64,000 nt of DNA from JBEIFW01 sp046081125 (GTDB lineage: Bacteria > Actinomycetota > Acidimicrobiia > Acidimicrobiales > Ilumatobacteraceae). This document shows positions 17,087 to 26,130 of this stretch, piece after piece. Both the position numbers and the translations under genes were made by a program. The notes beneath the pieces are model-generated. The model saw only the letters and a list, made by a program, of their open reading frames with translations, was not told the origin of the DNA and ran no database searches. Location of the stretch: the NCBI GenBank assembly GCA_046081125.1, contig JBJTVH010000007.1:14220-78219 (forward strand). The letters are read 5' to 3'. Each line of letters begins with the position of its first letter. Positions within the stretch are counted from its first letter, which is position 1.

Positions 17087-17871
17087 TGGCCATCTCGGAA
17101 TCGTTCGACGTGCTGACACTGTTCCGCATGCAGGGCGGTGTCGCCGTCGTGACCGGGGGCGGCACCGGCATCGGGCGCGCCATCGCGCTCGGGCTGGCCT
17201 CCGCCGGCTGCGACGTGGCGGTCGCCGGACGGCGCCCCGATCCGCTCCAGCGGGTGGCTGCCGAGATCGAGGCGCTCGGGCGGCGGGCGATCGCCGTGCC
17301 CACCGACGTCACGGTCCGGACCGATCTCGAGCGCCTGGCCGCACGGGCCGGAGCCGAACTCGGCCCGGTGACCACCTGGGTGAACAACGCCGGGGGCCTG
17401 CAAGGCGAGCCGATGGCCGTGCTGCCCAAGGTCACCGAGGAGTCCTGGCACGTGATCGTCGACCGCAACCTCACTGCGGTCTGGCTCGCCAGCGTGGTCG
17501 CACAGACCGCGCTCACCGACGGTGGCACGATCATCAACCTGTCCTCGACGGGTGGGCTCACCAAGGGCTCCCCCGGCCACGGCGTGTACTGCGCGGCGAA
17601 GGCGGCAGTGAACCACCTGACCCAGACGCTGGCGCTCGAGTGCGCGCCGCGCCGGATCCGGGTGAACGCCATCGCCCCCGGCCACACCCGCACCGAGGAC
17701 TACGACGAGTCGTCCGGGTTCGACGACGCGAAGTACGCCAAGCTCGCCGCCCGCCAGCCGCTCGGCCGCATCGGTCGGGACGAGGACTTCGCCGCCGCCG
17801 CAGTGTTCCTGGCCTCGGAGGCCTCGTCCTGGGTGACCGGCCAGGTCCTCGTGGTGTCCGGCACGCCGTGA
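17086..17871 (+). CDS. Short-chain dehydrogenase/reductase
   Basis: A 261-residue classical SDR with VVTGGGTGIGRAIALGLASAG, an arginine-rich strand end (VAGRRPDPLQR) favouring NADP(H), VNNAGGLQG and the catalytic NLSSTGGLTKGSPGHGVYCAAKAAVNH. The C-terminal SSWVTGQVLVVSGTP is the usual SDR ending. Two adjacent ATGs (17083 and 17086) are possible; the second has better spacing from GGAGGG. It overlaps the previous SDR and is probably the last gene of the P450 operon. It differs from its neighbour in cofactor motif, so the two are not simple duplicates. Confidence 0.88.
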   Translation: MAISESFDVLTLFRMQGGVAVVTGGGTGIGRAIALGLASAGCDVAVAGRRPDPLQRVAAEIEALGRRAIAVPTDVTVRTDLERLAARAGAELGPVTTWVNNAGGLQGEPMAVLPKVTEESWHVIVDRNLTAVWLASVVAQTALTDGGTIINLSSTGGLTKGSPGHGVYCAAKAAVNHLTQTLALECAPRRIRVNAIAPGHTRTEDYDESSGFDDAKYAKLAARQPLGRIGRDEDFAAAAVFLASEASSWVTGQVLVVSGTP

Positions 17872-17900
17872 TCGACGAGCGGCGTCCGTAGCCTTCCGCC

Positions 17901-18905
17901 GTGGCAACCGTCCTGCAGACCGTCCCGCTGGGTGCCGGCCCCTGGCCGACGGTCGATCCGTTCCTGTTCTGCGTCCATCACCTCGACACCTACCCCGCCG
18001 GCGACGGGTGCTTCCGGCCGTCGGCGTCGTTGGCCGGCCGCGATCTGGGCAGCGACTTCAGCGGACGCGACGGCTGGAGCATGTACCACGGGCGCACCGT
18101 TCCCGGGTTCCCCCAGCACCCGCACCGGGGGTTCGAGACGATCACGGTGACGCGACGCGGGCTGATCGATCACGCCGATTCCCTCGGTGCCGCGGCCCGC
18201 TACGGCAACGGCGACGTGCAGTGGATGACCGCCGGCTCGGGCATCGTCCACGCCGAGATGTTCCCGTTGCTGGACACCGATGCCACCAACACCGGCGACT
18301 TCTTCCAGCTCTGGATGAACCTGCCGGCCGCCGACAAGATGGCCGAGCCGCACTTCTCGATGTTCTGGGACGGCGAGATGCCGGTGATCACCGATGCCGA
18401 GGCGTCGATCACCGTCGTCGCCGGCGAGTTGGCCGGGGCGTCAGCACCACCGCCGCCACCGGCGTCGTGGGCCGCGCGGCCCGACAGCGACGTGGCCATC
18501 TGGCACGTCACGTTGGCCCCGGGTGCCGAGTGCGACCTGCCTGCGGCCCGGAGCGAGCAGACCACGCGCGTGCTCTACCTCGTGGCCGGCTCCGCCCGCC
18601 TCGACCGGGCGCCCCTCGACGGGCCGACCGCAGCGGTGCTCGAGCCTCGCCGTGCGGTCACCGTCACCGCCGGTCCGGCCGGGGCCGAGGTGCTGGTCCT
18701 GCAGGGCCGCCCGATCGGCGAGCCCGTCGCCCAGTACGGACCGTTCGTGATGAACGACCGTGCCGGGATCGAGCAGGCGTTCCGCGACTACCAGCGCACC
18801 GGGTTCGGGGGGTGGCCCTGGCCGGCCGACGACCCGGTCCACGGGTCAGCCCCCGCCCGGTTCGCCCGCCGGGCCGACGGGCGGATCGAGACCCCGGCGA
18901 GTTGA
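17901..18905 (+). CDS. Pirin family protein
   Basis: A 334-residue bicupin of the pirin family. The metal-binding residues of pirins are visible in FPQHPHRGFETIT (two His) and GSGIVHAEMFP (His and Glu), within about residues 70-120. Some bacterial pirins are quercetinases, others regulators; which applies here is unknown. Family length is about 290, so this member is slightly long, with an extra segment around the Ala/Pro-rich ASAPPPPPASW near residue 185. The start is GTG at 17901. It is convergent with the thioesterase gene 10 bases beyond its stop. Confidence 0.88.
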   Translation: MATVLQTVPLGAGPWPTVDPFLFCVHHLDTYPAGDGCFRPSASLAGRDLGSDFSGRDGWSMYHGRTVPGFPQHPHRGFETITVTRRGLIDHADSLGAAARYGNGDVQWMTAGSGIVHAEMFPLLDTDATNTGDFFQLWMNLPAADKMAEPHFSMFWDGEMPVITDAEASITVVAGELAGASAPPPPPASWAARPDSDVAIWHVTLAPGAECDLPAARSEQTTRVLYLVAGSARLDRAPLDGPTAAVLEPRRAVTVTAGPAGAEVLVLQGRPIGEPVAQYGPFVMNDRAGIEQAFRDYQRTGFGGWPWPADDPVHGSAPARFARRADGRIETPAS

Positions 18906-18915
18906 GCGGGAGCCC

Positions 18916-19710
18916 TCAGGCGGGCCGGGTGCGCAGCAACACCTCTTGAGCAACGGTTGCGAGCAATGTCCCGTCCGCGGCCCGCAGCGCTCCCGTCGCC
19001 AGCCCACGGCCGCGGCCCGAGGCCACCGGCACCAGTTCGCTCAGCAGCCACCCCTCGAGGCGAGCGGGCCGGTGGAACCAGACGCTGTGATCGAGCGTCA
19101 CCGATTGGCGCCGGGCGTCGTCGGCAAGGTGCGCATGCGGCTCGCGCACCGCTCGCGTCGGTCCGTGGTCGCTGAGGTAGGCGAGCGCCTGCTGATGCCA
19201 TGCCAGCTCGTCGGGGAGGGCGCCGGTCACCCGGAACCAGGCGTGCCGCGCATGGGGCGGCGCGCCCGCCACCGCACCGACCGGCACGTCACGCGATTCG
19301 ACCCACGGATTGTCGTACCGACCGCGAGCCAACCCATCGGGGCCGGGGACACCGGGCGTGGGCGCGACCTCGTAGTCGACACCGTCCTCGGGACGGTGGA
19401 AGTCGGCCGTGAGCACGAGCACCGGACCGTGCGGCTCGCTGACGAGCACCCGGCGGGTGCAGAAGCTCGAGCCGTCCCTCGTCCGCTCGACGGTCAACTC
19501 GAGCGGCTCGCCGCCGGCACCTGCCACCAGGAACGACGCATGCACGCTGCGCACGGGCCGATCGTCGACGGTGCAGCACGCCGCCCGCAGCGCTTGGCCG
19601 AGGAGCAACCCGCCGAACACGTGCGGCCCCTCGACCGGGTGGGTCGACCGGAACCGGTCGGCCCCGAGGTCGTCGAGCGCGAGGCGGTCCGCGAGCGACG
19701 GTGCGGTCAC
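18916..19710 (-). CDS. Acyl-CoA thioesterase II (TesB-like)
   Basis: A 264-residue double hotdog-fold thioesterase that would hydrolyse acyl-CoA to free acid and CoA. The N-terminal hotdog has GPHVFGGLLLGQALRAACCTV and SVHASFLVAGAGGEPLELTVERTRDGSSFCTRRV. The second has LDHSVWFHRPARLEGWLLSELVPVASGRGRGL, typical of TesB. The start is GTG at 19710, overlapping the TGA of the upstream SCO6745-family gene (GTGA), so the two are coupled. The longer frame to 20166 is a shadow of that neighbour. Confidence 0.9.
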   Translation of the reverse strand: MTAPSLADRLALDDLGADRFRSTHPVEGPHVFGGLLLGQALRAACCTVDDRPVRSVHASFLVAGAGGEPLELTVERTRDGSSFCTRRVLVSEPHGPVLVLTADFHRPEDGVDYEVAPTPGVPGPDGLARGRYDNPWVESRDVPVGAVAGAPPHARHAWFRVTGALPDELAWHQQALAYLSDHGPTRAVREPHAHLADDARRQSVTLDHSVWFHRPARLEGWLLSELVPVASGRGRGLATGALRAADGTLLATVAQEVLLRTRPA

Positions 19711-20585
19711 GCGGGGTCCGGCAGGTCGCGCCACCGTTGCTCGCGCAACGTCCACGCGCCGATCACCCCGGCGTCGCTGATCGCCCGCACCCACGGCCGC
19801 AACAGATCGGCCAACTCGAGGCACCCCTCGGGTCCGAGCGCGGCCAGCGGTCGCATCGCAGCCCGGTCGGTCGCATGTTCGATCCGGAGCTTCACCGCCC
19901 GGCCCTCGTCGGTCAGGGCGAGCCCGTCGTCGACGAGCACGCCCCGGCCCCGGAGCCGTTCGATCGCAGCCGACCACGCCTCGTCGTCCCACCCCGACAC
20001 CCGCTGCAACAGCTCCGCCGGCATCGCGCCGTCGGCAGCGTGGAGGAGATGACACTCGACGGCATCGATCTCGGCCGCTGCGGTCGCAACCCAGTGGGCG
20101 TCGCCGCGGTGCTCGCGCAAGATCGTGCAGGCGTGCCAGACGACGAGGTGCGCCTCGTCGTGCCAAGCCAGACCGGCGTGCGCCGCGCCGAGCGGATGGG
20201 CGGGAAGGTCGGCGGCTTCCGCCGCCCGCCGGGCCAGGGTGGCGGCGCGTGCCATCGCAGACCCGGCGCTCGCCTCACCGCCGAGGATCCGCACCAGCGT
20301 CCGTTCCGCAGCATGCGCCCGGGCCTCGCTGATCGCTGCGGCCGGCGCCCGTTCCCACACCTCGGGCACGGCCCGGCCGACGTAGGCGGGGCTGAAGCCG
20401 TAGAGCACGGCGACGGCCACCGGCAACGACACCGGACCGAGCGCTGCGAGGCGGCTCCCGAAGTACTGCAGTTCGGGCCGGTCGAGCCCGATGGCCGTGT
20501 AGGCCTCCACGGCTTCGGGCGAGCGGTAGGCGAGCTGGTGGTAGGGCTCGACGACCCGCCACAGCTCACGGGCGATCCGCGACAT
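19707..20585 (-). CDS. SCO6745 family protein
   Basis: A 292-residue protein of the actinobacterial SCO6745 (SalK-like) family. Members are mostly uncharacterised and often misannotated as helix-turn-helix regulators. Diagnostic features are the N-terminal RELWRVVEPYHQLAYRSPEA, the central VLYGFSPAYVGRAVPEVWERA and the C-terminal winged-helix-like GWDDEAWSAAIERLRGRGVLVDDGLALTDEGRAVKLRIEHATDRAA. It overlaps the thioesterase by 4 bases. A regulatory or ligand-binding role is possible, but none is shown. The family is a useful marker that the host is an actinobacterium. Confidence 0.82.
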   Translation of the reverse strand: MSRIARELWRVVEPYHQLAYRSPEAVEAYTAIGLDRPELQYFGSRLAALGPVSLPVAVAVLYGFSPAYVGRAVPEVWERAPAAAISEARAHAAERTLVRILGGEASAGSAMARAATLARRAAEAADLPAHPLGAAHAGLAWHDEAHLVVWHACTILREHRGDAHWVATAAAEIDAVECHLLHAADGAMPAELLQRVSGWDDEAWSAAIERLRGRGVLVDDGLALTDEGRAVKLRIEHATDRAAMRPLAALGPEGCLELADLLRPWVRAISDAGVIGAWTLREQRWRDLPDPA

Positions 20586-20627
20586 GCTCGGGATCGTGCC
20601 ACGCCGGGCCCGGCGACCCCCAAGGGA

Positions 20628-22493
20628 TCAGCCCGGGAGTAGCGCCAGTGCGTCGACCAGGGGGAGCGCCGGCGACCAGAGGAACCCCTGGCCGGTCACG
20701 TAGCCCATGGCGCCCAACAGTTCAGCCTCCCGGGAGTCGGCGACGCCTTCGGCGGTGACGGTCAGCCCGCAGGCCTGCGCCATGGCGAGCGCCACTTCGC
20801 ACAGCGCCCGACCCCGACCCGTTCCGAGCTGCTCGACGAAGGAACGGTCGACCTTGATCCGCTCGAACGGCAGGTGCTGGAGGTGGCTGAGCGAGGCGTA
20901 CCCGGTTCCGAAGTCGTCGAGCACGAGGCCGAACCCGGCCTCGCGAAGCTGGTGGAGAGCAGCACGAGCCGGTGTGTCGGCATCGAGCCAGAAGCTCTCG
21001 GTGACCTCGAGGTCGATCGACTCGGGGGCCACCCCGTACCGCTCGACCACGGCGACGAGCTGAGCGGCTGCGTCGAGGGCGAGCAATTGGTGGATGGACA
21101 CGTTGACGCTCAGCCGGATCGGCCCGAGCCGTTCGCGCTGCGACGCGATGATCCGGCTCGCGAAGGCGAGCACCTGCTGGCCGAGTTCGTGGATGAGGCC
21201 GTTCTCCTCGGCGACGGGCACGAAGATCCCGGGCGGGACCGAGCCGTCGACCAGGCGGGCGAGCACCTCGAACCCGACGATGGCCCCATCGGCCAGGCGC
21301 ACGATGGGTTGCAGGTGTGGCTCCACCCCACCGTCGGCCAGGGCGCGCGACAGCACCCGGGCAACCTGGCGTTCGCCGGCGAGTTGGGTGCGGGCGGTGT
21401 CGCCGAAGCTGACACAACGCGCCCGACCGAGCCGCTTGGCCTCGGCGAGGGCCTCGACCGCTTCGAACAGCGCGTCGTCGAGGGGCCGCTCGCGCGGCCG
21501 CCAGGTCGCGAGGCCCGCCGACGCCGACAGCCCGACCGAGACGCCGGAGAGATCGACGGGATCGGCGATCGCCGAAAGAACGCCTTCGATGGTGCGCTGC
21601 GCACCGATCCCGTTCTCGGGCAACACGACGACGAACTGATCGCCGCCGAGCCGGGCGCGCAGCACGGCGCCGTTCGCCGATCGGTTCAGCCGGGTCGCCG
21701 CCTCGACGAGCAACGCATCGGCACCCCGGTGCCCGAGGGTGAGGTTGTGCAGATGGAAGTGGTCGAGGTCGACGATCGCCACCGCATGGTCGACGCCGTC
21801 GTTGACCGGGTCCTCGCTGAGATCCTCGGCCACGGACTGCATCCGCACCCGGTTGCCCAGACCGGTGAGATCATCCGTCGCAGCCCGACGCTCCAACACG
21901 GCATCGAGGCGGGCTCGCCCGATTGCGATCGCGGCGAGGTGCACCAGATGGTCGACCAGGTCGAGTTCGGCCGGCGAGGGCACCCGGCGCTCCCGGTAGT
22001 ACATCCCGAACACGCCGAGCAGTTCGCCCTTCGGAGCGAGCACCGGCGTGCTCCAGGCGGACACGATCCGGTAGCCGGCCGCGAACTCCCGGAACGACAC
22101 CCAGACCGGGTCGGCGTCGATGTCCTCGGACACGATGCGGGTCCGGCAGAAGGCCGCGGTGCCGCAACTCCCCATCTGCGGGCCCGGGCGGAGCCCGTCG
22201 ACTACTTGGAGGAAGCTCTCCGGCAACGAGCACGAGCCGCCGCGGCGCAGCACGTCGTGCTCCGGGTCGTAGACGAGCACCGAGGCGAGCATCGACGGAA
22301 AGGCCTGCTCGCTGATCCGGGCGATGGCGTTCAACGAGTCCGGCAGCGGCGCACCGGCCGCCAGCAGATCGAGCACCCGCTGCTGGCCGGCGAACACCAC
22401 CTCGGATCGGGTGCCGCCACGACGCAGTTCACGGGCGGAATCGCCCGGCTGGTCCACGGCTCGTCGGGGGTTGCCTCCTGTTTGTCCCGTCAT
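20628..22493 (-). CDS. GAF-GGDEF-EAL cyclic-di-GMP protein
   Basis: A 621-residue cytoplasmic signalling protein. A GAF domain (about residues 50-185) contains the MGSCGTAAFCRTRIVSEDI pattern of ligand-binding GAFs. A GGDEF domain (about 210-360) follows, whose signature is degenerate: RLGGDQF near residue 283, with Gln replacing the catalytic Glu. A C-terminal EAL domain (about 385-615) has EVLAR at the signature, NVSIHQL, EVTESFW, LDDFGTGYASLSHL and KVDRSFVEQL, so its metal and general-base residues look intact. I infer a phosphodiesterase whose GGDEF part may bind GTP allosterically. It is divergent from the esterase gene with 74 bases between starts. Confidence 0.9.
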   Translation of the reverse strand: MTGQTGGNPRRAVDQPGDSARELRRGGTRSEVVFAGQQRVLDLLAAGAPLPDSLNAIARISEQAFPSMLASVLVYDPEHDVLRRGGSCSLPESFLQVVDGLRPGPQMGSCGTAAFCRTRIVSEDIDADPVWVSFREFAAGYRIVSAWSTPVLAPKGELLGVFGMYYRERRVPSPAELDLVDHLVHLAAIAIGRARLDAVLERRAATDDLTGLGNRVRMQSVAEDLSEDPVNDGVDHAVAIVDLDHFHLHNLTLGHRGADALLVEAATRLNRSANGAVLRARLGGDQFVVVLPENGIGAQRTIEGVLSAIADPVDLSGVSVGLSASAGLATWRPRERPLDDALFEAVEALAEAKRLGRARCVSFGDTARTQLAGERQVARVLSRALADGGVEPHLQPIVRLADGAIVGFEVLARLVDGSVPPGIFVPVAEENGLIHELGQQVLAFASRIIASQRERLGPIRLSVNVSIHQLLALDAAAQLVAVVERYGVAPESIDLEVTESFWLDADTPARAALHQLREAGFGLVLDDFGTGYASLSHLQHLPFERIKVDRSFVEQLGTGRGRALCEVALAMAQACGLTVTAEGVADSREAELLGAMGYVTGQGFLWSPALPLVDALALLPG

Positions 22494-22567
22494 GCCACGG
22501 CAACCTCCGCTCCCGGCCGCTGCGAAATCTACCCGCCGACCGACCTACCGGCTAGAACGGAACTCCG

Positions 22568-23509
22568 ATGCGCTCGATCGCCTTGTTCGGCGCCGCCGTG
22601 CTGCTCGGATCGTGCGCCGGAACCGGGGTTCGCGTCGATCCGACGCCGAGAGCGCCAGGAGCCGCCACCACCGCTCCCGCAACGCTCCCACCGTCGACGG
22701 TTGCGGCGCCACCCTCGACGTCGTCGCCGCCCGACCGGTTCGTCGTCGGTGGGGCGCGCCCGGTCACCGTGCTCACCCCCGGCGGGGCGAGCACGCCGCG
22801 GGGGCTGCTGGTCGTCCTGCACGGCTACGGCGGCAACGCCGCCGACGTCATCGCCCGCGACCTGTTCATTCGGGAGGGTCTGGCCCGGAACCTCGTCCTG
22901 GCCTTCCCGGAGGGGACGGTCGATTCCCGTGGTCGGCGTTTCTGGAACGCCACGGGCGCCTGCTGCAACTTCGACGGCACCGCCGTCGACGACGTGGCCT
23001 ACCTGCTGCAGGTGATCGACGAGATCGCCACCCGCACCCCCATCGACGCCGCTCGCGTGTCGTTGTTCGGGCATTCGAACGGGCACTTCATGGCCTATCG
23101 CCTGGCATGCGAACACCCCGAGCGCGTGGCCGTGGTCGCGGGCCTCGCCGGGGCCGGGAGCTCCTGTGCGCCGGCGACACCGGTCCACGTCCTGCACGTC
23201 CACGGCACTGCGGACACCGTGATCAGCTACCGCGGCGGGCGGTTCGCCGCCGAGTACCCGGGAGCCGAAGCGACCGTGCGGGCGTGGGCGGTCGCCGATG
23301 GCTGCGGGCGCGATCCGTCCCCGGCGCCGGGCCTGCCGCTCGACGCCACCGGCGACCTCGACGGGCCGGACACGATTCGCCTCGCCTGGCCCTGTCCCGC
23401 CGGGCGCACCGTCGAGTTGTGGCGCATCGACGGCGGCGACCACGGTCCCGAGCTCACCGGAGCGTTCGTTGCGACCCTCGTCGAGACCATCGCCGGGCTC
23501 CGGCGATGA
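22568..23509 (+). CDS. PHB depolymerase/LpqC-like secreted esterase lipoprotein
   Basis: A 313-residue alpha/beta hydrolase exported as a lipoprotein: the lipobox is LLGSC near residue 16, followed by a Thr/Pro/Ser linker to about residue 58. The catalytic serine is in LFGHSNGHFMAYRLAC. The acid is in HVHGTADTVISYRGG and the histidine in DGGDHGPELTG. These match the esterase_phb/feruloyl-esterase-like family that includes mycobacterial LpqC. It would hydrolyse extracellular esters; the substrate is unknown. Its stop overlaps the ATG of the following broken aminotransferase gene. Confidence 0.86.
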   Translation: MRSIALFGAAVLLGSCAGTGVRVDPTPRAPGAATTAPATLPPSTVAAPPSTSSPPDRFVVGGARPVTVLTPGGASTPRGLLVVLHGYGGNAADVIARDLFIREGLARNLVLAFPEGTVDSRGRRFWNATGACCNFDGTAVDDVAYLLQVIDEIATRTPIDAARVSLFGHSNGHFMAYRLACEHPERVAVVAGLAGAGSSCAPATPVHVLHVHGTADTVISYRGGRFAAEYPGAEATVRAWAVADGCGRDPSPAPGLPLDATGDLDGPDTIRLAWPCPAGRTVELWRIDGGDHGPELTGAFVATLVETIAGLRR

Positions 23510-24276
23510 GCCGAGCGGATCGACCCGGCCCGGTTCCTGGAGCTCTCGGCGAGCATGAACCCCTTCGCCCCGGACGTGGCCTCGCTCCTCGCCCGGCTGC
23601 TGTCGAACCGACCCGAACTCGTGACCCGGTACCCCGACGACGGTGAGGCCTGCGGTCACCTCGCCGCAGCGCTCGGCACCGATCCCTCCCTGCTGGTCCT
23701 CACGAACGGCGGGGCCGAGGCGATCGCGCTCGTGGCCTCGCTCGAAGACGTCGGCGACGTGGTCGAGCCCGAGTTCTCGCTCTACCGCCGGCACCTGCCC
23801 CGGCTGGAGGCGGGCGGTCCTCGTTGGCGATCGAACCCGTCGAACCCGCTCGGACGGCTTGCGCCGCTCGGCGCACCGGCCCGGGTGTGGGACGAGGCCT
23901 TCTACCCGCTCGCGACCGGCCGCTGGAGCCGCGGCGACGCCGGCTGCTGGCGGTTGGGATCGCTCACCAAGTTGTGGGCGTGCCCGGGGTTGCGGCTCGG
24001 CTATGCCCTCGCCCCGGATCCGGGTTCGGCCGAACGGCTCCGTCGGCACCAACTGCAATGGTCGGTGAACGGCCTTGCGCTTGCCGCCCTCCCCCCACCT
24101 GCTCGAACGGACCGATCTCACCGGGTGGGCGTCGGCGATCCGGACGCTGCGCGCCGAGTTCGTCGCCGCGCTGCGCACGCTCAGCTTCACGGTCGACGAC
24201 ACCGACGTCAACTGGGTGCTCGTGCACCGAGCACCTCGCCGTCGTGCTCGACGCGTTCGCCCGCGTCGGGCCGTGA
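23506..24276 (+). pseudogene. Histidinol-phosphate/CobD-like aminotransferase, frameshifted and internally deleted
   Basis: PLP fold-type I similarity is spread over three frames. ELSASMNPFAPD through LLVLTNGGAEAIAL and the PLP-lysine segment SLTKLWACPGLRLGYAL lie in one frame from about 23540. PHLLERTDLTGWASAIRTLRAEFVAALRTL continues in another after a run of six C near 24096; deleting one C restores the frame. The tail EHLAVVLDAFARVGP is in the third frame, and the roughly 30 residues expected before it are missing. The ATG at 23506 overlaps the esterase stop but is in a different frame from the first segment. It was probably threonine-phosphate decarboxylase- or HisC-like. Either a true pseudogene or one sequencing error plus deletion. 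Confidence 0.75.
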
Positions 24277-24283
24277 CGATGCC

Positions 24284-25153
24284 TCAGGGGTGCAGCTCGC
24301 CGAGGTACTCGGTCGGGCGCTCGACCATCCCCGACGTGCGGAACCCGAGCCCGTCGCCCGGCGTGCCGATGCCGTAGGGCCCCTGCACGCCCCCGAGGGT
24401 GCGCCATACCCGGAAGCCGAGCAGGGCGCGCACCTCGTCGTCGAGCGTCGCGAGCGCGTCGGGGTGGGTGGACAACGTGTAGTTCTCCTGCGGGCGCATC
24501 CACGGGCGGCAGAAGTACGTGAGCACCCCGTAGCGCTGCTCGTCGACGGTGACGTTTGCGCCCGTGCCGTGCCACACCCGGCCGTCGAAGACCAGCGCCG
24601 TGCCAACCGGTCCGATGCCGGCGACCGTCCGGACGCTGCCGTCGTGCGGCGGTTCGGACGGGACGCGGTGCGACCCGGGAACGAGGCGGGTCGCACCGTT
24701 GTCCTCGGTGAACTCGGCCAGCATCCACATGACGTTGACCGTGAGGGCCATCTCGATCGAACGTGGGCTGAAGCCCTGGTCGGAATGGAGCACCATCGCC
24801 GAGCCTCCAGGCCCGGCGATGTTCGCCGTGTGGCTCGACAAGCAGTAGTCCCCTTGCAGGACATGACGAACGAGGGTCCGCACGATCGGTGTGGTCAGCA
24901 GGTCGCGGAACACCTTGCCCTTGCTCGGCAGGTTCCAGACTCGCTGGTTCGCGCCCTCGTACTCCAGGAAGGCGATCCCGGCGGCCCGCTCGGCGGCCGC
25001 TTGCTCCACCAGACGGGCCCGCAGCGCCGCAACCTGCTCGGCGTCGAGCGCTTCGGCGATACGCGCCACCCCGAACGCATCGAGGTCGGCCTTGGCCTGC
25101 TCGAGATCGGTCGTCAACGGCGGAAGTTCGAGCGTCGTCACGTCGTGTCCCAC
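24284..25153 (-). CDS. Phytanoyl-CoA dioxygenase (PhyH) family protein
   Basis: A 289-residue Fe(II)/2-oxoglutarate-dependent dioxygenase. The double-stranded beta-helix ligands are visible as MVLHSDQGFSPRS (H-x-D) and RVWHGTGANVT (distal His). ATRLVPGSHRVPSE is the typical segment before the distal site. Bacterial PhyH proteins hydroxylate diverse small molecules, so the substrate is open. The start is taken as GTG at 25153 (VGHDVTTLELPPL); a GTG at 25141 is an alternative. It is convergent with the aminotransferase pseudogene 7 bases away, and DUF808 lies 11 bases upstream on the same strand. Confidence 0.85.
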   Translation of the reverse strand: MGHDVTTLELPPLTTDLEQAKADLDAFGVARIAEALDAEQVAALRARLVEQAAAERAAGIAFLEYEGANQRVWNLPSKGKVFRDLLTTPIVRTLVRHVLQGDYCLSSHTANIAGPGGSAMVLHSDQGFSPRSIEMALTVNVMWMLAEFTEDNGATRLVPGSHRVPSEPPHDGSVRTVAGIGPVGTALVFDGRVWHGTGANVTVDEQRYGVLTYFCRPWMRPQENYTLSTHPDALATLDDEVRALLGFRVWRTLGGVQGPYGIGTPGDGLGFRTSGMVERPTEYLGELHP

Positions 25154-25164
25154 GTCGGCGGACG

Positions 25165-26097
25165 CTAACCCCGACGGACCCGACCCACCATCGCCACGCC
25201 GGCCACGACCGCTGCACCCACGACGAGCCCGAGCAGCGCAGACGCTGCGGTCTCGACGAGCCAGCCCAGGATCCCGCCGACTGCGGCGACGCCGTGGACC
25301 GGTTCCTCGATCGCGTGGACCACGTCGTAGGGGCCGGTCCACCCGAGTTCGGCTGCGCCGGCGAGCAGGATGTGGCCGCCGACCCAGACCATCGCGGCGG
25401 TCCCCACGGTGGACAGCAATGCCAGCACCTTGGGCATCGCGGTCACCAGGGCCCGCCCGATCCGGGCGGGGGCCCGGCGTCCCGTCTCGACCATCCGCAG
25501 CCCGACGTCGTCCATCTTCACGATCAGCGCCACCAACCCGTAGACGACCGCAGTGATCAACACGGCGACGACGAGGAGGATGACGGCGCGCGCCACGAAC
25601 GCCTCGTCGATCACCTCTTTCAGCGCGATCACCATGATCTCGGCCGACAGGATGAAATCGGTACGGATCGCGCCGGCGATGGTCGCCGCCTCGGCCTCGG
25701 GCCCCGCCACCGCAGCGGGCACGTCGTGGTCGTCACCGTGGTGGGCGAACCGGTGATGGATCTTCTCGGCCCCCTCGAAGCAGAGGTACGTGCCGCCCAG
25801 CATCAGGATGATCTCGACGAGCACGGGAACGAACTGGCTCAGGACGAGGGCTGCGGGGAGGATGAAGAGGACCTTGTTGCGCAACGACCCGGTGGCGATG
25901 CGCCGGATGATGGGCAGTTCCCGCTCGGCGGCGAGACCGTGCACGTAGGTCGGCGTGACCGCCGTGTCGTCCACGACGACACCCGCCGCCTTCACGCTCG
26001 CTCGCCCGGCGGCGGCACCGACGTCGTCGATGGACGCCGCCGCCAGCTTGGCGAGCGCAGCTATGTCGTCGAGCAGACCGACGAGACCTCCAGCCAT
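25165..26097 (-). CDS. DUF808 family membrane protein
   Basis: A 310-residue DUF808 (YedI-like) inner-membrane protein of unknown function. It starts with the family signature MAGGLVGLLDDIAALAKLAAASIDDVGAAAGRASVKAAGVVVDD. Several hydrophobic helices follow from about residue 75, and the conserved GGTYLCFEGAEKIHHRF lies near residue 105. The His-rich cytoplasmic turn (HHRFAHHGDDHD) is typical of the family. The ATG has GGAGCGCCC nearby rather than a strong ribosome site. It may be co-transcribed with the downstream PhyH gene. Confidence 0.88.
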   Translation of the reverse strand: MAGGLVGLLDDIAALAKLAAASIDDVGAAAGRASVKAAGVVVDDTAVTPTYVHGLAAERELPIIRRIATGSLRNKVLFILPAALVLSQFVPVLVEIILMLGGTYLCFEGAEKIHHRFAHHGDDHDVPAAVAGPEAEAATIAGAIRTDFILSAEIMVIALKEVIDEAFVARAVILLVVAVLITAVVYGLVALIVKMDDVGLRMVETGRRAPARIGRALVTAMPKVLALLSTVGTAAMVWVGGHILLAGAAELGWTGPYDVVHAIEEPVHGVAAVGGILGWLVETAASALLGLVVGAAVVAGVAMVGRVRRG

Positions 26098-26130
26098 CGA
26101 GGGCGCTCCTTGTGGTGCAGCGGGCGGCCG

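Noticed and set aside
20874..23015. Open frame of 713 codons on the plus strand
   Set aside because: Antisense to the GGDEF-EAL gene and running into the esterase; no domain is recognisable.
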